A DNA stretch of 64,000 nt from Dictyobacter formicarum (GTDB lineage Bacteria > Chloroflexota > Ktedonobacteria > Ktedonobacterales > Ktedonobacteraceae): assembly GCF_016587435.1 (NCBI RefSeq), contig NZ_BNJJ01000004.1, positions 248,001-312,000 on the forward strand, read 5' to 3'. The translations under genes and the position numbers were made by a program. Every line of letters starts with the position of its first letter. The stretch's first letter is position 1. The notes beneath the pieces were generated by a model. It had not been told where the DNA came from, did not search any database, and saw only the letters and a list, made by a program, of their open reading frames with translations. Positions 35,237 through 44,213 of the stretch are shown here, in pieces.

Positions 35237-36813
35237 CTAGTTAATGCGTTTGTGCAGGCCAGCCCAGGCTTTATCGCGCAAGACATATTTCTGGATCTTG
35301 CCGGTCGATGTTTTAGGCAGCGGGCCAAACTCGACGGCGACCGGACACTTGAAGTGGGCTAGCCTGTCCCGACAGAAGCTGATCAATTCAGTTTCGGTCA
35401 GCCGTTGTTCCGGCTTCAGCGTCACAAAAGCTTTGGGGCGCTCCCCCACATTCCATCTGGGATGGCGATGACCGCGCATTCCAGTATCGCTGGATGTTGC
35501 ACGATGGTCTGTTCAACCTCGATAGTCGAAATATTTTCGCCGCCTGAAATAATAATGTCTTTGGCACGGTCGCGCAGTTCTATATAACTATCACTATACC
35601 AGACACCGATATCCCCTGAATGGAACCAGCCGCCCTCAAAGGCCTGGCTGGTGGCGGCCTCATTTTCATAATAGCCCTTTGCGATGGTATTTCCGCGCAT
35701 CATGACCTCGCCCATAGTCTGGCCGTCGCGTGGTACCTCTTCTAGCGTCGGACCAAAGACCTGCGTCTGGCCTGCTGTTGTATGCACCTGTCCCTGGCGC
35801 GCTCGTAGCCGTGCCTGTTCATCCTCAGAAAGCGTGTCCCACTCAGGCTGCCACGCGCAGACGGTATTGGGACCATAGGTTTCGGTCAGGCCGTAGAGAT
35901 GTAAAGGATGGATGTTGAACTGCTTCATCTGCGCCAGCAATGTGGGCGACGGTGGGGCACCGCCAATGGCGACGGTAGCTGGCCGGGCCAATCTATGCGC
36001 TTTGGCATGATTGACCAGGAAGATATGGACGGTGGGTGCCCCATTATAATGGGTCACGCCCTCGCGATCCAGAATATCCCAGACCTGCGCCGGATTGAGC
36101 TGGCGCAGACAGATATGGGTGGCGCCAACGGCGGTGACGGCCCAGGTAAAGCACCAGCCGTTGCAGTGGAACATCGGTAGGGTCCACAGATAGACGCTAT
36201 TACTGTTCAGTTGCGTCTCAATGACGATCCCCAGCGCATTGAGATAAGCGCCGCGATAGGTATACATGACCCCCTTGGGATTGCCGGTCGTGCCCGAGGT
36301 ATAGTTAATGGAGATTGTCTCTTCTTCGTCTGCCAGCCAGCTCTCAACCGGCTCAGGCGAACCAGCGGCCAGAAACTGCTCATAGGGATCATCGGCTAAA
36401 CCCGTATCCTGAATATGGATGGTCTGGATGCCCGTTAGATCAACCGTTGCGACCAGGTGAGCCAGTTCATGATCCACAAACAGAAACGAGCAGCCAGCGT
36501 GATGCAGGATAAAATCAACCTCGGAACTGCTCAGCCGATTGTTGATGGCGACCAGGATGCCGCCAGCCGCCGGGACCGCGTAGTGCGCTTCGAGCAGGGC
36601 AGGGGTATTGGGGCAGAGAAATGCGACGCGCTCATGCTTCCGCAGTCCCAGCGCCCGCAGGCGTGAGGCCAGCCGATTGACACGCTCAGCGAACTCGCGA
36701 TACGTGTACGTTCGCCCCTCATGGATAATCGCCGTTTTCTCTGGAAAAATCAGGGCACTGCGTTGCAGAAAACTTACGGGTGTCAACTCGGTACGATAGA
36801 CTCTTTGCTTCAT
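35237..36813 (-). pseudogene. Acyl-CoA synthetase (AMP-forming) disrupted by a single-base frameshift
   Basis: The two frames 36813-35422 and 35479-35237 together match the intact paralogue next door (36859-38439) from end to end. The break is in a run of five C at 35443-35447 (five G on the coding strand); a sixth restores the reading GMWGERPKAFVTLKPEQ. The first part has the AMP-binding motif YTSGTTGNPKG and ends 60 residues early in WGSAPKLL. The catalytic Lys in TSTGKIQKYVLR lies in the second part, so the truncated protein would be inactive for adenylation. A sequencing error in the homopolymer is equally possible. The two copies differ throughout, so the duplication is not recent. Confidence 0.85.
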
Positions 36814-36858
36814 TGCACTTGCCTTTCACCGTTATATTGGCTATCCGCATCTTTGAAG

Positions 36859-38439
36859 TTAATGAATCCGTTTCTCGTGTCCGGCCCAGGCCTTGTCGCG
36901 CAGGATATACTTCTGGATTTTGCCAGTCGATGTTTTGGGCAGCGGGCCAAATTCGACGGCGACCGGGCACTTGAAGTGAGCCAGCCTCTCCCTGCAAAAG
37001 GCGATGATCTCCTGCTCCGTTGCCGTGTGCTCAGGTTTCAAAGTCACAAAAGCTTTGGGCTGCTCACCCCAGGTCTCATCAGGTATGGCCACTACCGCAC
37101 ACTCCAGCACTGCCGGTTGCTTCACGATGGTTTGTTCAACTTCGATCGTCGAAATATTCTCGCCACCGGAAATAATGACGTCTTTGGCGCGATCGCGCAG
37201 CTCAATATAGCTGTCTGGATGCCAGACGCCGATGTCGCCGGAATGAAACCAGCCGCCTTCAAAGGACCGGCTGGTCGCCGCTGGATTGTCAAAGTAACCT
37301 TTAGCCACATTATTGCCACGCATGAGTACTTCGCCCATCGTCTGGCCATCCCACGGCACATCTTCCATATTCGCATTCACTACGCGAGCCCACTCAGCGG
37401 TCACATAGCCTTGTCCCTGTCGTGCCAGCAAGCGAGCCTGTTCCTCCTCTGGCAGGGTGCCCCATTCTTCATGCCACTCACAAACCGTGTAAGGACCATA
37501 CGTCTCGGTCAGGCCATAGACATGGATGGGACGCATATTGAGTTGTTTTAGCTGCGCCAGCAAGGTTGGTGATGGTGGCGCACCAGCGATGGTTACGGTG
37601 ATCTGCCGATCGAGGCGATGGGCCTTGGGGTGATGGGCCAGGAAAATATGGACGGTGGGTGCTCCATTGTAATGGGTAATCTTCTCGCTCTCAAACAGGT
37701 CCCAGATGCGAGATGGATCGACCTTGCGCAGACAGACATGGGTGGCGCCAACGGCAGTGACGGCCCAGGTAAAGCACCAGCCGTTACAGTGAAACATCGG
37801 CAGGGTCCACAGATAGGTGCTCTGGCTGCCCAGGCCGCTTTCGATCACTTCAGCGAGGGCATTGAGGTAAGCGCCACGATAGGTATACATCACGCCCTTG
37901 GGATTGCCAGTCGTGCCCGAGGTATAGTTGATGGAAATCGTTTCTTCTTCATCTTGCAGCCAGCTCTTGACCGGCTCGGGCGAACCTGCAACCAGGAACC
38001 GCTCATAGGGATCTTCGGGAGATCCGCTGTCAGCAATGCGGATGATCTGTATTGGCTGTTCCAACTGTAAAGATGAGACCAGAGGAAAAAACTCTTCATC
38101 GACGAACAGGTAGTGGCTGCCCGAGTGCTGTAAAATGAAGCCAATCTCGGAACTGCTCAACCGATTGTTGATGGCGACCAGGATGCCACCAGCCGCCGGG
38201 ACCGCGTAGTGCGCTTCGAGCAGGGCAGGGGTATTGGGACAAAGAAATGCGACGCGCTCGTGCTTCTGCAGTCCCAGCGCCCGCAGGCGCGAGGCCAGCC
38301 GGTTGACGCGCTCAGCGAACTCGCGGTATGTATACGTTCGCCCCTCATGGATGATTGCCGTCTTCTCCGGAAAAATCAGGGCACTCCGCTCCAGAAAACT
38401 CAGTGGGGTAAGTTCGGTACGATAGACTCTTTGCTCCAT
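36859..38439 (-). CDS. AMP-dependent acyl-CoA synthetase (medium/long-chain fatty acid--CoA ligase type)
   Basis: 526 residues, full length. ATP and AMP motifs: INYTSGTTGNPKGVMYTYRG, then YGLTETYGPYTVCEW, FHSGDIGVWHPDSYIELRDR, and the C-terminal TSTGKIQKYILRDK with the catalytic Lys. It activates a fatty or aryl acid to the CoA thioester via an adenylate; the chain length is not predictable. AAAGG and AAAAGAG lie just before ATG 38439. It is first in an operon with the frameshifted paralogue (45 bases on) and the enoyl-CoA hydratase-like gene, suggesting fatty-acid degradation or modification. Confidence 0.94.
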   Translation of the reverse strand: MEQRVYRTELTPLSFLERSALIFPEKTAIIHEGRTYTYREFAERVNRLASRLRALGLQKHERVAFLCPNTPALLEAHYAVPAAGGILVAINNRLSSSEIGFILQHSGSHYLFVDEEFFPLVSSLQLEQPIQIIRIADSGSPEDPYERFLVAGSPEPVKSWLQDEEETISINYTSGTTGNPKGVMYTYRGAYLNALAEVIESGLGSQSTYLWTLPMFHCNGWCFTWAVTAVGATHVCLRKVDPSRIWDLFESEKITHYNGAPTVHIFLAHHPKAHRLDRQITVTIAGAPPSPTLLAQLKQLNMRPIHVYGLTETYGPYTVCEWHEEWGTLPEEEQARLLARQGQGYVTAEWARVVNANMEDVPWDGQTMGEVLMRGNNVAKGYFDNPAATSRSFEGGWFHSGDIGVWHPDSYIELRDRAKDVIISGGENISTIEVEQTIVKQPAVLECAVVAIPDETWGEQPKAFVTLKPEHTATEQEIIAFCRERLAHFKCPVAVEFGPLPKTSTGKIQKYILRDKAWAGHEKRIH

Positions 38440-38530
38440 CTCTTTTACCTTTCTCTGGGAAGGCCTAAATCAATCAGCGCTGTGTCAATATTATACGATA
38501 TACGCCATTACCTTTTTTGATCAGCAATCG

Positions 38531-38773
38531 ATGATGAAGCTTCTCTCATATGTCGTCCTTGCGCATCGCCTTCACTTTACGCAGGCCGCGGAGGAATTGG
38601 CGATTGCACAACCCGCCCTCTCACAGCAAATTCAAGCGTTAGAGCGCGAAATCGGTGTACGTCTGTTTGAGCGGTCGAGCCGGAGTATCCGTTTAACATC
38701 GGCGGGGCAAGGGTTGCTCGTCCATGCGGAGCGTGTACTTGCTGATGTAGACACGCTGGTCATGGATAAGTGA
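38531..38773 (+). pseudogene. Truncated LysR-type regulator (DNA-binding domain only)
   Basis: 80 residues: an intact winged helix LLSYVVLAHRLHFTQAAEEL, AIAQPALSQQIQALEREIGV, then RLFERSSRSIRLTSAGQGLL and an early stop. The effector domain is gone; the next sequence belongs to another gene fragment on the opposite strand. No ribosome binding site is apparent. It is divergent from the acyl-CoA synthetase operon, so the full-length ancestor may have controlled it. Confidence 0.8.
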
Positions 38774-38782
38774 ACCTTACTT

Positions 38783-38980
38783 TTATGCGATGAACTCTCT
38801 GGCGAAGCGGCGAATCGTATCCAGGTGAGTCGCATCAGGGAAGATGAGCATCAGTTCCTGCAAGCCAGCCGCCTCGTAGGCGGTTAGACGCCGGCGGATC
38901 GTCTCGGAGTTACCGATAAGAGCATACGACAGGTAATCTCCAGGCGGAAGTACCTTTCTCTTCTCCTGAACTTCTCGCAA
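38783..38980 (-). pseudogene. Remnant of a luciferase-like monooxygenase (C-terminal about 60 residues)
   Basis: Reads LSYALIGNSETIRRRLTAYE, then AAGLQELMLIFPDATHLDTI and RRFAREFIA. ALIGtpe.i...l..y..aG...l.l is followed by ti..fA.evi in F420- or FMN-dependent luciferase-like enzymes. The catalytic barrel is missing. It ends 9 bases from the LysR fragment. Confidence 0.7.
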
Positions 38981-39040
38981 CTTTAGAGCTCCGTGGGGTT
39001 AGCCGATGCGGGGAATTTCACAGAGATACCCGAACATTGT

Positions 39041-39520
39041 TTATGATATGGTATTCAGCGCCTTTTTTCTGGAATTGATGGCGTAGATGCCGAGCGCGAC
39101 GGCTCCGATGGCGATGATGGCGACCAGCCAGCCGGGTGCCTGTAAATCGATGGCGCTCACAATGGCAAAGCCATCAAAGAGCGAGATCAGATTAAAGCCA
39201 ACATGATCCATGACCGCGCCTTGATTATCCGGCGCCTGGCGCAAGAGCACTAACGCCTGAAGCGCGCGCCATATCATATACAATCCCAGTAAGCCCAGCC
39301 CCCCAAAGACGATCTGCTGTACCATCGCCAGGCTGGTCAGATGGGAGAGGATGGCGAGGATGAGAAAAATCTCAAGCAGAATCAGGAGTACCACAAGCGC
39401 CATTGCTAGTTGTCGCTGTCGGAGCAGATCTCTTTGAAACAGCAATGCGAGTCCAACTATAAAGGCGGCTGTTGCGCTGGTTGCATGGAAGATGATCATC
39501 AGTAGATGAGCATTAAGCAT
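39041..39520 (-). CDS. Four-helix membrane protein, uncharacterised
   Basis: 159 residues with four or five hydrophobic helices: IFHATSATAAFIVGLALLF, LAMALVVLLILLEIFLILAIL, IVFGGLGLLGLYMIWRAL and APGWLVAIIAIGAVALGIYA. His12 in helix 1 might be functional. No family recognised. AAAGGAGAG lies just before ATG 39520. It follows a TetR regulator by 77 bases on the same strand and is probably its target or co-transcribed partner. Confidence 0.8.
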   Translation of the reverse strand: MLNAHLLMIIFHATSATAAFIVGLALLFQRDLLRQRQLAMALVVLLILLEIFLILAILSHLTSLAMVQQIVFGGLGLLGLYMIWRALQALVLLRQAPDNQGAVMDHVGFNLISLFDGFAIVSAIDLQAPGWLVAIIAIGAVALGIYAINSRKKALNTIS

Positions 39521-39597
39521 TGTTCTCTCCTTTACTTTAGTTCTCTGAACGGATAAATTTAACTAAACGTTGTTTACTTAAGTGCAAAAAAAGAGAT

Positions 39598-40245
39598 CTA
39601 GCCTTTCCTAAAAGCTTTAAACACCATCTCACGGGCCAGGGCTGTTGCTTGCTGGATACGTTCGTTATCGAATCCAGGCATACTGATCGTCAGTGAGACG
39701 ATGCCATGCATCGTAGCCCAGAGCACATCGCTATAGCTCTGCGCGTTGCCCGCCTCCATCACCCCTTCATCCATGGCGAACTGGATCGTTTCCTGGAGCA
39801 CGCGCAACGCGCTCAGGCGTGGCTGTTGCTCCCCCGGACGGACCTGGGTCAGGAAATCTGTACGCCACATAAACATCAACTGGTAGTGGACTGGATTCTG
39901 CAGACCAAAGCCGACATATGCCTGCGCCAGCGCTGCCAGCCGTTCCCAGGGATCGGCGCTCAAAGTGGCGGCCTGTGCCAGCTGTTGCTCAAAGCGAGCA
40001 AAGCTCTCATCGACAACAGTGAACAGAAGCTCATCCTTATCGCGAAAGTACAGGTAAAGTGTAGCGGCTGAATAGCCGATCTCCTCCGCCAGCTGGCGCA
40101 TCGAGAAGCGATCATAGCCCCGTTCTAAAAACAGGATTGCCGCTACCTTCAGAATTGTCTGGCGCAGTTCCTCTTTCTCCTGTTCGCGCCGATGACGGCT
40201 GGCTGTTCGGATGCGTGCTTCGCGCGTCTTGATTTCTTTACCCAC
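39598..40245 (-). CDS. TetR family transcriptional regulator
   Basis: About 215 residues. The N-terminal helix-turn-helix is clear: LRQTILKVAAILFLERGYDR, then FSMRQLAEEIGYSAATLYLY and FRDKDELLFTVVDESFARFE, followed by a WHG-type (TetR_C_13-like) ligand domain with WATMHGIVSLTISMPG. Start: GTG 40245 has GGAAAGGAT 8 bases upstream; an ATG at 40281 is also in frame but it overlaps a TATAAT promoter-like sequence and has no ribosome binding site. Probably controls the following membrane-protein gene. Confidence 0.9.
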   Translation of the reverse strand: MGKEIKTREARIRTASRHRREQEKEELRQTILKVAAILFLERGYDRFSMRQLAEEIGYSAATLYLYFRDKDELLFTVVDESFARFEQQLAQAATLSADPWERLAALAQAYVGFGLQNPVHYQLMFMWRTDFLTQVRPGEQQPRLSALRVLQETIQFAMDEGVMEAGNAQSYSDVLWATMHGIVSLTISMPGFDNERIQQATALAREMVFKAFRKG

Positions 40246-40469
40246 TATCTTTATCCTTTCCAATAAATAAACGCCGTTCATTATATAACATAAGTTATGC
40301 CTATGTCAAGATGAAAGTGTCTGGTTATGCTATGAGCTAGCCTGTCTCTTTGCGCATTGCCCAAGGAATCAGTCACAGGTTGAAAAGAAGCATTGTCCCT
40401 TCCTTGAGTTAAAGATAAGAAGCAAATTGAAGAAGAGAAAAACGTGCGTAGTGATAAGTGATCTCGAAT

Positions 40470-40516
40470 CACGAAACGATCCCATCATGGTGATCCGTTT
40501 CGTGTTGTGGAGACGT
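40470..40516. repeat. ACGAAACG-type inverted repeat, copy 1
   Basis: CACGAAACGATC pairs with GATCCGTTTCGTG (one bulged base). The following TTGTGGAGACGT together with CCGTTTCGTG recurs, inverted and with one change, at 62839-62860. Confidence 0.6.
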
Positions 40517-40713
40517 CCATCTGCGGAGGGATTGTTTTCGTGTTTTAGAGGTGATAACGTATGTATGCCGATCATAACTTATTTAGAAATTACTAATTAA
40601 AAATACATATAATTGCATATATTTATGACGACTGCTTGCTTTCATCTCGGAAACGAGCAAAAAGAGATGTATTATATCCATATTGGTTCTTTTTCGAGCC
40701 AAGGAGGGCAGAA

Positions 40714-40730
40714 GCGCCCGCAAGGGGCGC
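40714..40730 (-). repeat. CTTGC-loop hairpin, single inverted copy
   Basis: On the minus strand: stem GCGCCC/GGGCGC around CTTGC, preceded by CGTAGAT, a variant of TAGGTT. It lies directly at the end of the cupin gene, so it may act as its terminator. Confidence 0.75.
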
Positions 40731-40732
40731 AT

Positions 40733-41221
40733 CTACGGGTTGAGGGTGATGCCGAATTGTTGTGAAAGCTGCTGCCATTTGTGGGCCGCTTCGGGCGAGA
40801 TTTGTCCTGGTTGTACCTGTTCTTGCTGAAATAGCTGTGCCATTTGCGCGAAGAAAAGTTCCAGGCCGGCTGGTAGGATAAAGATCAGGAAGCGGGCGCG
40901 TGCAGAATCGATCCTAAATGAGTGTTGTATGTTGCGTGGTAGCCAGGTGAAAGTTCCAGGGGATGCTGAGAAAGTTTGCTCGCCTACATAGAAGGTGGCT
41001 GCACCATCGAGCAGATAGAAAGCTTCGTCCTCACGCGTATGGGTATGGGGTGGCGGCTCCTGGCCTCGCTCAATGATAGCCTCGTTCAGGGTTAACTGTC
41101 CCGCTGTATCTTCTTTTTGTGCCAGATAGTAAGAGTGCTGCAATTCATCGCCCAGGCACGCATCGCGCAGGTTGCGTGTATAGGGGACAGTCTGGTGGTG
41201 TTGAATATTATGCTCTGTCAT
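40733..41221 (-). CDS. Cupin domain protein
   Basis: 162 residues. A single cupin barrel: motif 1 HTHTREDEAFYLLDGAATFY (two His and a Glu as metal ligands) and motif 2 PGTFTWLPRNIQHSFRIDS (last His ligand). The tail is helical and Gln-rich (MAQLFQQEQVQPGQI). Related proteins include quercetin 2,3-dioxygenase-like enzymes and sugar-binding or regulatory cupins; a specific role is not supported. ATG 41221 follows GAAAGGCAAAG. It stands alone. Confidence 0.88.
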   Translation of the reverse strand: MTEHNIQHHQTVPYTRNLRDACLGDELQHSYYLAQKEDTAGQLTLNEAIIERGQEPPPHTHTREDEAFYLLDGAATFYVGEQTFSASPGTFTWLPRNIQHSFRIDSARARFLIFILPAGLELFFAQMAQLFQQEQVQPGQISPEAAHKWQQLSQQFGITLNP

Positions 41222-41323
41222 TACTTTGCCTTTCAAAACGTGGAAGACGTGTTGATTTCTACCTGCTTCCTCTCGCCGCCAGGCCTTAATCGTCGGATGG
41301 TCGAGAGTGAGCAGGTAGCATGA

Positions 41324-41932
41324 TTATTCCTGCGTGGCCGACATCATGGGTGGTGGAGTAGACGCCTGTGCGTGCCGCATGTGTAGCGCGCGCTGGATTA
41401 AGAGGATACCAATGACGATTCCGCTGATGCAGATAATAAAGGGCACCACTATCACCAGCGTCGTTAGCGATACAGCCAGGAAGCCGCCTAGCGGTACGAT
41501 CAAGAACAGCAGCGTGAGGCCAACAATGGTACTCAGCACTCCAATCCCGATGTCATCCCACTCTTTGTTTCGGCTGCCGTGCACGATTTCACTGATGCCA
41601 TAGATGATGCCTAGAATTGAACCTACCAGGAAGATTGCGGGCGGTAGGACACTCAGGCTCCAGATGCGGAAGATCATCAGCAGTAGGCCAGCGATTATTC
41701 CTACGCCGGCGACGATGATCTTGAATTTGGGATACGATTTGCTGCGAAACATGTTGAAGAATAAGAGGATGCCAGAGATAAAAAGATAAGCACCCAGCAA
41801 ACGAACCAGCAGGGTAGACAGTTTAAATGGAGCTAGCAAGACCAGCAGCCCAAGGATGATAGCAACAATACCCTGGACCAGTACAACCCACCAGGTGGTA
41901 GTGGAGCGAACCCTATGAACCAGACGCTGCAT
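41324..41932 (-). CDS. HdeD/DUF308 family membrane protein
   Basis: 202 residues with six membrane helices in the HdeD arrangement: WWVVLVQGIVAIILGLLVLL, LLVRLLGAYLFISGILLFF, IIVAGVGIIAGLLLMIF, ILGIIYGISEIV, IGVLSTIVGLTLLFLIV and VVPFIICISGIVIGILLI. Proteins of this family are linked to acid or general stress in enterobacteria; the mechanism is unknown. ATG 41932 has AGGAG about 8 bases upstream. It is downstream of fabF's end, separated by a terminator. Confidence 0.88.
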   Translation of the reverse strand: MQRLVHRVRSTTTWWVVLVQGIVAIILGLLVLLAPFKLSTLLVRLLGAYLFISGILLFFNMFRSKSYPKFKIIVAGVGIIAGLLLMIFRIWSLSVLPPAIFLVGSILGIIYGISEIVHGSRNKEWDDIGIGVLSTIVGLTLLFLIVPLGGFLAVSLTTLVIVVPFIICISGIVIGILLIQRALHMRHAQASTPPPMMSATQE

Positions 41933-42039
41933 ATTCTTTCTCCTCGTGAATCGGCGTTTTTCGCCTCGATGTCTTATCTGGTAGAGTGAATAATAGCATG
42001 CGGTTCTGGTGCAGAGCATCCACCAAAGGGATGAAAATT

Positions 42040-42068
42040 GGCCCTGTCAGTAGCCTACTGACAGGGCC
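42040..42068 (-). terminator. Terminator hairpin after fabF
   Basis: Perfect 14-bp arms (42040-42053 and 42055-42068; effective loop of three bases), GC-rich, followed on the minus strand by CAATTTTC. It lies between fabF and the HdeD-like gene. Confidence 0.75.
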
Positions 42069-42076
42069 GGGCTTAT

Positions 42077-43315
42077 TTACATTTGGTAGCGTTGAAAGAT
42101 CAGGCTGGTGTTGTGGCCACCAAAGCCCATTGAGTTTGAGAGGGTGACATCTACTTTACCGGCACGGGCCTGGTTGGGAATATAATCCAGGTCGCATTCG
42201 GGATCGGGCTGGTGCAGGTTGATGGTGGGAGGCATCAGATTGTGTACGATGCTGAGCACCGAAATCGCGGCCTCTATGGCTCCGGCGGCGCCGAAGGTGT
42301 GTCCCAGCATGGATTTAGTCGAGCTGATCGCGACTTTGTGGGCGTGCTCACCAAAGCACGTTTTAATGGCCTGGGTTTCGCGGACGTCGTTGAGGGAGGT
42401 CGAGGTGCCATGGGCGTTGATATAGTCGACCTGCTCGGGTCGCAGACCAGCGACCTGTAGGGCTCGCTGCATGGCCATCACTAATCCCGCTCCACCTGGG
42501 GCGGGCTCGGTAATATGATAAGCGTCGGCGGTTGAACCATAGCCGACCAGTTCAGCCAGGATGGTGGCTCCTCGTTGCTGGGCTAGCTCTAGCTCTTCAA
42601 GGAGGAGCACGCCAGCACCTTCGCCCATGACAAAGCCATCACGTGTCGCATCGAATGGTCGGCTGGCCCCTTGAGGATCCTCATTGCGCCGTGAGAGGGC
42701 GTGCATGTTGGCAAAAGAGGCCATGCCGAGCGGCGTAACGGCCTTCTCTGAGCCGCCTGCCAGCATGGCGCGAGCCGTGCCGCGACGGATGGTTTCCCAG
42801 GCTTCACCAATAGCATTGCCGCTGGTCGCGCAGGCCGAAACCGCTGACCAGGCCGGTCCACGTGCCCCTACCAGTTGCGAAACCAGGCCGGGGGCCGCAT
42901 TGATCATCAGCATTGGTATCAAAAACGGGCTGACGCGCGTCGGACCCTTTTCGTGGAGGACATTGAACTGATCATGCAGGGTTATCAGACCGCCCACTCC
43001 GCTGCCGATACATACCCCAACCTCAGGAGCCAGTTCTTTGGTGATCTCCAGTCCTGCTTGCGCCAGCGCCTGACGCGAGGCGGCTACCGCCAGGTGCGTA
43101 AATGGATCATTGCGGCGGATCTCCTTGCGATCCATATAGGGACTGGCGTCAAAGTTTCGTACCTCTCCGGCAAATGTCACCGGATATTCACGGGCATCAA
43201 AATTTGTAATCGGCCCGATACCCGAGCGACCCTGGCCCAGTCCCTCCCACGTCTCCTCTACCGTATGTCCCAGCGATGTCACCAATCCAATGCCTGTAAT
43301 AACTACACGCTTCAT
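42077..43315 (-). CDS. fabF: 3-oxoacyl-[acyl-carrier-protein] synthase II (KASII)
   Basis: 412 residues, the standard length. Condenses malonyl-ACP with acyl-ACP in fatty-acid elongation. The catalytic triad is intact: Cys162 in VSACATSG, His302 in NAHGTST and His339 in MLGHTFGA, with Lys334 nearby. AAGGAGC lies 9 bases upstream of ATG. It follows a TetR regulator by 51 bases on the same strand, so it is probably under that regulator rather than part of a fab cluster; no acpP or fabD lies nearby. It may be a dedicated or accessory enzyme. Confidence 0.94.
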   Translation of the reverse strand: MKRVVITGIGLVTSLGHTVEETWEGLGQGRSGIGPITNFDAREYPVTFAGEVRNFDASPYMDRKEIRRNDPFTHLAVAASRQALAQAGLEITKELAPEVGVCIGSGVGGLITLHDQFNVLHEKGPTRVSPFLIPMLMINAAPGLVSQLVGARGPAWSAVSACATSGNAIGEAWETIRRGTARAMLAGGSEKAVTPLGMASFANMHALSRRNEDPQGASRPFDATRDGFVMGEGAGVLLLEELELAQQRGATILAELVGYGSTADAYHITEPAPGGAGLVMAMQRALQVAGLRPEQVDYINAHGTSTSLNDVRETQAIKTCFGEHAHKVAISSTKSMLGHTFGAAGAIEAAISVLSIVHNLMPPTINLHQPDPECDLDYIPNQARAGKVDVTLSNSMGFGGHNTSLIFQRYQM

Positions 43316-43366
43316 TATTTGATGCTCCTTATATTATTCATAAACAATTAACTTTTAATAAATGAA

Positions 43367-43972
43367 TTAACCCTTTTCCTGGTAGTGCATTAAGGCCAGC
43401 ACACCTGAGCGCAGCGTAGCAATCAGCGCGGGATTGTTTTGTCCTTTCGCCAGTAGTAGCACGCCCTCAAAATAAGCCAGTAAGGCCTGTGCCATGATAG
43501 TTGTATCTACGCTGGCTGGTATCAGCTGCTCGGCTTTGGCATCATTGAGAGCCTGCTCAAAATATATGAGCCATGCTTGAAACAATTGCTCCAGGCGCGC
43601 GCGAATCGGTTCATTTTGTGTGCTTAGCTCCAGTGTAAGGTTGCCTGCAGGACAGCCGCGCATCTGACCATGCTGTTGTTGTAGTGCCTGCTGGTGCTGT
43701 AGCGTTAGCTCAAAGAAACGCAAGATACGCTCTGGAGGAGATAAGTGACTGGCAAAGGCTTGTTTTAATGTAGCCTCCAGGGATTGCCATTGCACTTCGA
43801 TGGCAGCCAGGACAAGTTCTTGCTTGGATGCAAAGAAATGATAAAAGCTGCTTTTGTGCACGCCCGCCGCTGCACATAACTCATCAATACTGACGCTCTC
43901 ATAGCTTTGTGCAAAGATGACCATGCGTGCTGCCTCTATCAGTCGTTTCCTGGCATCGCTGGGCCTGCCCAT
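43367..43972 (-). CDS. TetR family regulator, probably controlling itself and fabF
   Basis: 201 residues. Helix-turn-helix: RKRLIEAARMVIFAQSYESV, then SIDELCAAAGVHKSSFYHFF and ASKQELVLAAI. The ligand domain resembles the TetR_C_6 and AcuR types, with GCPAGNLTLELST. A 28-bp perfect palindrome (43994-44021) starts 22 bases upstream of the start codon, the expected place for an autoregulatory operator. The fabF gene follows on the same strand. The likely ligand is an acyl or other hydrophobic compound, but this is inference. Confidence 0.93.
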   Translation of the reverse strand: MGRPSDARKRLIEAARMVIFAQSYESVSIDELCAAAGVHKSSFYHFFASKQELVLAAIEVQWQSLEATLKQAFASHLSPPERILRFFELTLQHQQALQQQHGQMRGCPAGNLTLELSTQNEPIRARLEQLFQAWLIYFEQALNDAKAEQLIPASVDTTIMAQALLAYFEGVLLLAKGQNNPALIATLRSGVLALMHYQEKG

Positions 43973-43993
43973 TAACTTTTGTTCCTCTCTCCA

Positions 43994-44021
43994 TTATTGT
44001 GTACTATATAGTACACAATAA
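43994..44021. promoter_or_regulatory. 28-bp perfect palindrome, candidate TetR operator
   Basis: The half-site is TTATTGTGTACTAT; the two halves are perfectly complementary with no spacer. It lies 22-49 bases upstream of the TetR start codon. TetR-type dimers bind such dyads. Confidence 0.7.
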
Positions 44022-44147
44022 CATAGAGCATCATACGGCGTCAATTGCCATTCATCACATAAAAGCGTCAATAACCGAGCGGCTGGTGGTAAATGACCCT
44101 GTAAATCACCTATCACAATGAATATTTTCGTGTGTTAATGGAGAAAT

Positions 44148-44213
44148 CGGGTGCGAGGCCCGAACCTACGAGGAACGTTTACGTGCGTCGAGGAGAAATC
44201 GGGCGCAAGGCCC
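44148..44213 (-). repeat. CTTGC-loop hairpins, two copies left of the insertion element
   Basis: A first inverted copy (44148-44162, loop CTCGC, followed by AACCTACGAGG) is followed by TACGTGCGTCGAGGAG and a second copy at 44200-44213, which is cut at its end by the IS4-family element. Together with 45850-45863 it marks the pre-insertion sequence. Confidence 0.85.

Larger units (their letters stand above)
40246..40732. other. Spacer with hairpin repeats, no gene
   Basis: Holds a promoter-like TATAAT at about 40279-40284 for the TetR gene, the ACGAAACG inverted repeat (40470-40504), an AT-rich stretch around 40580-40620, and a CTTGC-loop hairpin at the right end (40714-40730). No coding signal. 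Confidence 0.5.
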
